Origin: Pirellulales bacterium | Lineage (GTDB): Bacteria > Planctomycetota > Planctomycetia > Pirellulales > Thermoguttaceae | Assembly (NCBI GenBank): GCA_020846145.1 | Contig: JADLEL010000049.1 | Coordinates: forward strand, 29,642-93,641 | Direction: 5' to 3' | Length of the DNA: 64,000 nt | Shown: piece after piece, positions 62,012-64,000 of the stretch | How positions within the stretch are numbered: position 1 is the stretch's first letter | How the letters are laid out: each line of letters starts with the position of its first letter | Position numbers and translations under genes: made by a program | The notes under the pieces: generated by a model | Seen by the model: the letters and a program-made list of their open reading frames with translations, nothing else | The model's database searches: none | What the model was told of the DNA's origin: nothing

Positions 62012-63808
62012 ATGTTTCGCTTGGTAAGAATTCCGATGCGGCTCGTTTGGCCGGTTTTGGCCATTTTAACGATGGTCTTCTTCACCGCCTCCGCAAGGGC
62101 GCAGGAGGAGAAAAAAGTCGAAAAGAACAGCGGCGCGCTTCGCTTGAATTTGCGGCTGGTTCCCGCCGCTCCCGCGGTAAAAGCGCAGGAATCGGCGGCG
62201 GCGAGCGAAACCGACAAAAATGCCGGCAAGCCCGAAACGGCGGAAGAGGTGCAAAAGGCCGTCGTTGCCGCCCAGAAGAAAATGGCGGAAGCCAAAGCGC
62301 TCTTCAACGAAGCGCAAGCGAAGATGGAAGAAGCGCAAGCGAAGATGGAGCAAGCCCGCCGGGATTTGTTGGAGGCGTCGAAGAAATCGGGCGCGGCGGG
62401 GCCGGTGGGGCGATCGGGAATTCGCCGGGCGCCGCTGGTAATGCTGAGGGCGGGTACGGCGACGACTTCCAACAGAGCGGTTGAAGACGTGCGGAAGGCC
62501 TACGAGGAGAAGAAGCGCGCGGAGCAGGAGCGGCTGCACAACGATCCGAAATGGCAGCCTTCCCACGAGCCGGGCGCGGTCATCAAGTTCAGCGACAATC
62601 CGAAAAGCCCGGTCGTCAACAGTTTTTGCTTGAACGGCGAGGGCAACCTGTTGGTCTGCTGCGGCGGGGTGCGCTACGCGTATGACGCGGCCGGCCGGCA
62701 GAGCGGCAGGCCGCCGAAAGAAATCGGCGATCCGGCGGAAGTGCGCGTCGTTAGCCCCGCGGGGAATCAACTCGGCGTCTGGAAACTGCAATCCGAGCCG
62801 CAAGCGATTTGCGTGGGCGACGGTGGAACGGTTTTCGTCGGCGGGGCCGGCAAGTTGATCAAACTCGACAAGAACGGCAAGGTGCTCGCAACCGCCGACG
62901 CGCCGAACGCCATCGAACTGCCGCCGCCCGCCGAGCCGGAAAAAAATGTCGAATCGGAAGCGGCGAAGAAGGCGCGGGAGGAGAAAATCGCCGAGATGCA
63001 GAAGCAAGCGAACGAGCTGCGCGAGGCCTATCTGAAGATCGCCCAGGAAGCCCGCAAGGACCTGAAGCCGGGGGATGAGGAATCGATGAAGGCCTATCGG
63101 GCAAAGTTGCAGGAGCCGAAATATCAGGAGATGCAGCAGAAATATCTGGCGGCGTCGCGGGAGCTATCGGCGGCCCGCTTGACGCCCGAGATGAAAGCCT
63201 ACCAGGCGCGTCAGGCCTGGCTGCGAAAGATGACGATCACCTCGATCGCCGTATCGGGAAACGATCTCTTCCTGGCCTGCCCGATGACGAAAGCCACCGG
63301 TTATGCGGTGTGGCGAACCGACTTGGATTTCGGCAATCCCAAGAGGATCGTCGAAGGCCTTGCGGGCTGCTGCTCGCAGATGGACGTCAAGGCGAAAGAC
63401 GGCGAAATTTGGATCGCCCACAATTCGCGGCATAAGGTCGATCATTTCGACCGCGAGGGCAAGAAGCTGTCGTCGTTCGGCAAGACCGATCGGATCAATC
63501 CCGACGGTTTCGGCGGCTGCTGCGAGCCGAAAAATCTGCGTTTCGGCGCGGAGGGCGAGCTTTTTGCCTGCGAATCCGGCCCGCCCACCTGCGTGAAGCG
63601 TTTTTCGACCGACGGCGAATTCAAAGGCGTGGTGGCCATTGCTCCTTGGACATCGGGCTGCGTTCGCGTAACCACCGAAGTCAGCGCCGACGGCAGCAAG
63701 TTCTTCGTGCTGCACAGCGACGAGAACTCGATCCAGGTTTTCACGAAGAAAAAGGCGGAAGCCGCGGAGAAACAAGCGGAAACCGCCGAACAGTCCGCGA
63801 AGAATTAG
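62012..63808 (+). CDS. Secreted coiled-coil/beta-propeller protein, hypothetical
   Basis: 598 aa. Signal peptide ('LAILTMVFFTASARAQ'), an Ala/Glu/Lys-rich coiled coil at about 70-125, then a repeat region resembling NHL/WD beta-propeller blades ('NSFCLNGEGNLLVCCGGVRY', 'QAICVGDGGTVFVGGAGKLI', 'NLRFGAEGELFACESGPPTC'), broken by a helical insertion (about 310-400, 'EKIAEMQKQANELREAYLKI'). Cysteine pairs (GCCSQ, GCCEPK) could bind metal or form disulfides. GGAGG lies 9 bases before ATG 62012. Function unknown. Confidence 0.75.
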   Translation: MFRLVRIPMRLVWPVLAILTMVFFTASARAQEEKKVEKNSGALRLNLRLVPAAPAVKAQESAAASETDKNAGKPETAEEVQKAVVAAQKKMAEAKALFNEAQAKMEEAQAKMEQARRDLLEASKKSGAAGPVGRSGIRRAPLVMLRAGTATTSNRAVEDVRKAYEEKKRAEQERLHNDPKWQPSHEPGAVIKFSDNPKSPVVNSFCLNGEGNLLVCCGGVRYAYDAAGRQSGRPPKEIGDPAEVRVVSPAGNQLGVWKLQSEPQAICVGDGGTVFVGGAGKLIKLDKNGKVLATADAPNAIELPPPAEPEKNVESEAAKKAREEKIAEMQKQANELREAYLKIAQEARKDLKPGDEESMKAYRAKLQEPKYQEMQQKYLAASRELSAARLTPEMKAYQARQAWLRKMTITSIAVSGNDLFLACPMTKATGYAVWRTDLDFGNPKRIVEGLAGCCSQMDVKAKDGEIWIAHNSRHKVDHFDREGKKLSSFGKTDRINPDGFGGCCEPKNLRFGAEGELFACESGPPTCVKRFSTDGEFKGVVAIAPWTSGCVRVTTEVSADGSKFFVLHSDENSIQVFTKKKAEAAEKQAETAEQSAKN

Positions 63809-64000
63809 CGATCTGCGGATAACAATACCTGGTTCATCCGGTTCAAGCGTACCCGTTCGATTGATCTCGCAGCAGGAAGTTGCCGCGGCCCGAAGGGCCG
63901 GCAGTTCGCCCAGCCCCAGGCATCGCCTGGGGTTTGCGACATCGCGAAGAATTTTATTGTCTCGGCCCAACGGGCCAACCGTTCTCCTCACGCCGGAGAA
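63809..64000. repeat. Palindromic repeats at the window edge
   Basis: Hairpins GGCCCGAAGGGCC (63887-63899), CCCCAGGCATCGCCTGGGG (63914-63932) and GGCCCAACGGGCC (63964-63976), spaced by unique pieces. They look like another dispersed planctomycete repeat that runs past the window. Confidence 0.65.

Noticed and set aside
1..64000. tRNA or rRNA genes
   Set aside because: No cloverleaf with CCA-type end or rRNA core motif was noticed when reading the spacers; a covariance search was not possible, so absence is not certain.

Overview
The window is chromosomal DNA of a planctomycete, most likely order Pirellulales. This rests on three DUF1559 pilin-like proteins with the [15 protein letters not shown] signature, two giant secreted proteins ending in a PEP-CTERM signal (VPEPGTLVLL...WRRK), two DUF2961/GH172 proteins, a Tat-exported Gfo/Idh oxidoreductase beside a HEAT-repeat protein, a kinase/FHA/ECF-sigma group and high GC. 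No rRNA, tRNA or CRISPR array was recognised. Species cannot be named from the sequence.

Layout. 1-6.3 kb: end of a TPR protein, hemG, a cytidylate-kinase-like/BON protein, the overlapping molybdenum-cofactor pair mobA-moaA, and a DUF2961 protein. 7-11 kb: a TIM-barrel sugar isomerase, an alkaline-phosphatase-superfamily enzyme and a Tat-exported nucleoside-hydrolase-like protein. 11.4-15 kb: three tandem DUF1559 genes. 15-22.5 kb: ECF sigma factor, HNH nuclease, zinc-ribbon protein, isopropylmalate/isocitrate-type dehydrogenase, GYF membrane protein, mscL and an MgtE-like transporter. 23.5-34 kb: two PEP-CTERM beta-helix proteins of 1506 and about 1673 residues. 34.7-41.8 kb: ribosomal protein S1, GH28-like protein, HD hydrolase, SUMF1-like protein, rhomboid protease and a coiled-coil protein. 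42.3-48.6 kb: a minus-strand signalling block (coiled-coil, FHA, Ser/Thr kinase, membrane protein, ECF sigma). 49-59.4 kb: a PncC/nucleotidyltransferase fusion, an AT-richer TIR island, DUF2961, a membrane-fused spermidine-synthase-like protein, Gfo/Idh and a broken GxxExxY gene. 59.4-63.8 kb: HEAT-repeat and beta-propeller proteins.

The spacers hold much of the interest. (i) A 205-bp element ending in GTAAGCGTTCAC/GTAACCGTTCAC has perfect 8-bp target duplications at two sites, which fits a non-autonomous IS66-type element; shortened copies and a nested insertion are also present. (ii) Several REPIN-like palindrome pairs share a GTAGG foot. (iii) Period-7 (heptanucleotide) arrays of five sequence families fill whole spacers and abut start and stop codons. 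(iv) Two cargo insertions, TIR at 50.1-51.7 kb and GxxExxY at 58.5-59.3 kb, each sit at the 3' end of a host gene and have a diverged, mostly synonymous copy of that gene's last codons on the far side. This resembles prophage insertion into icd, but no integrase is visible. Item (iv) is the best candidate for something undescribed.

Start codons were chosen by Shine-Dalgarno position, family N-termini and exclusion of repeat-derived residues. Function calls are from motif reading only; no database search was run.
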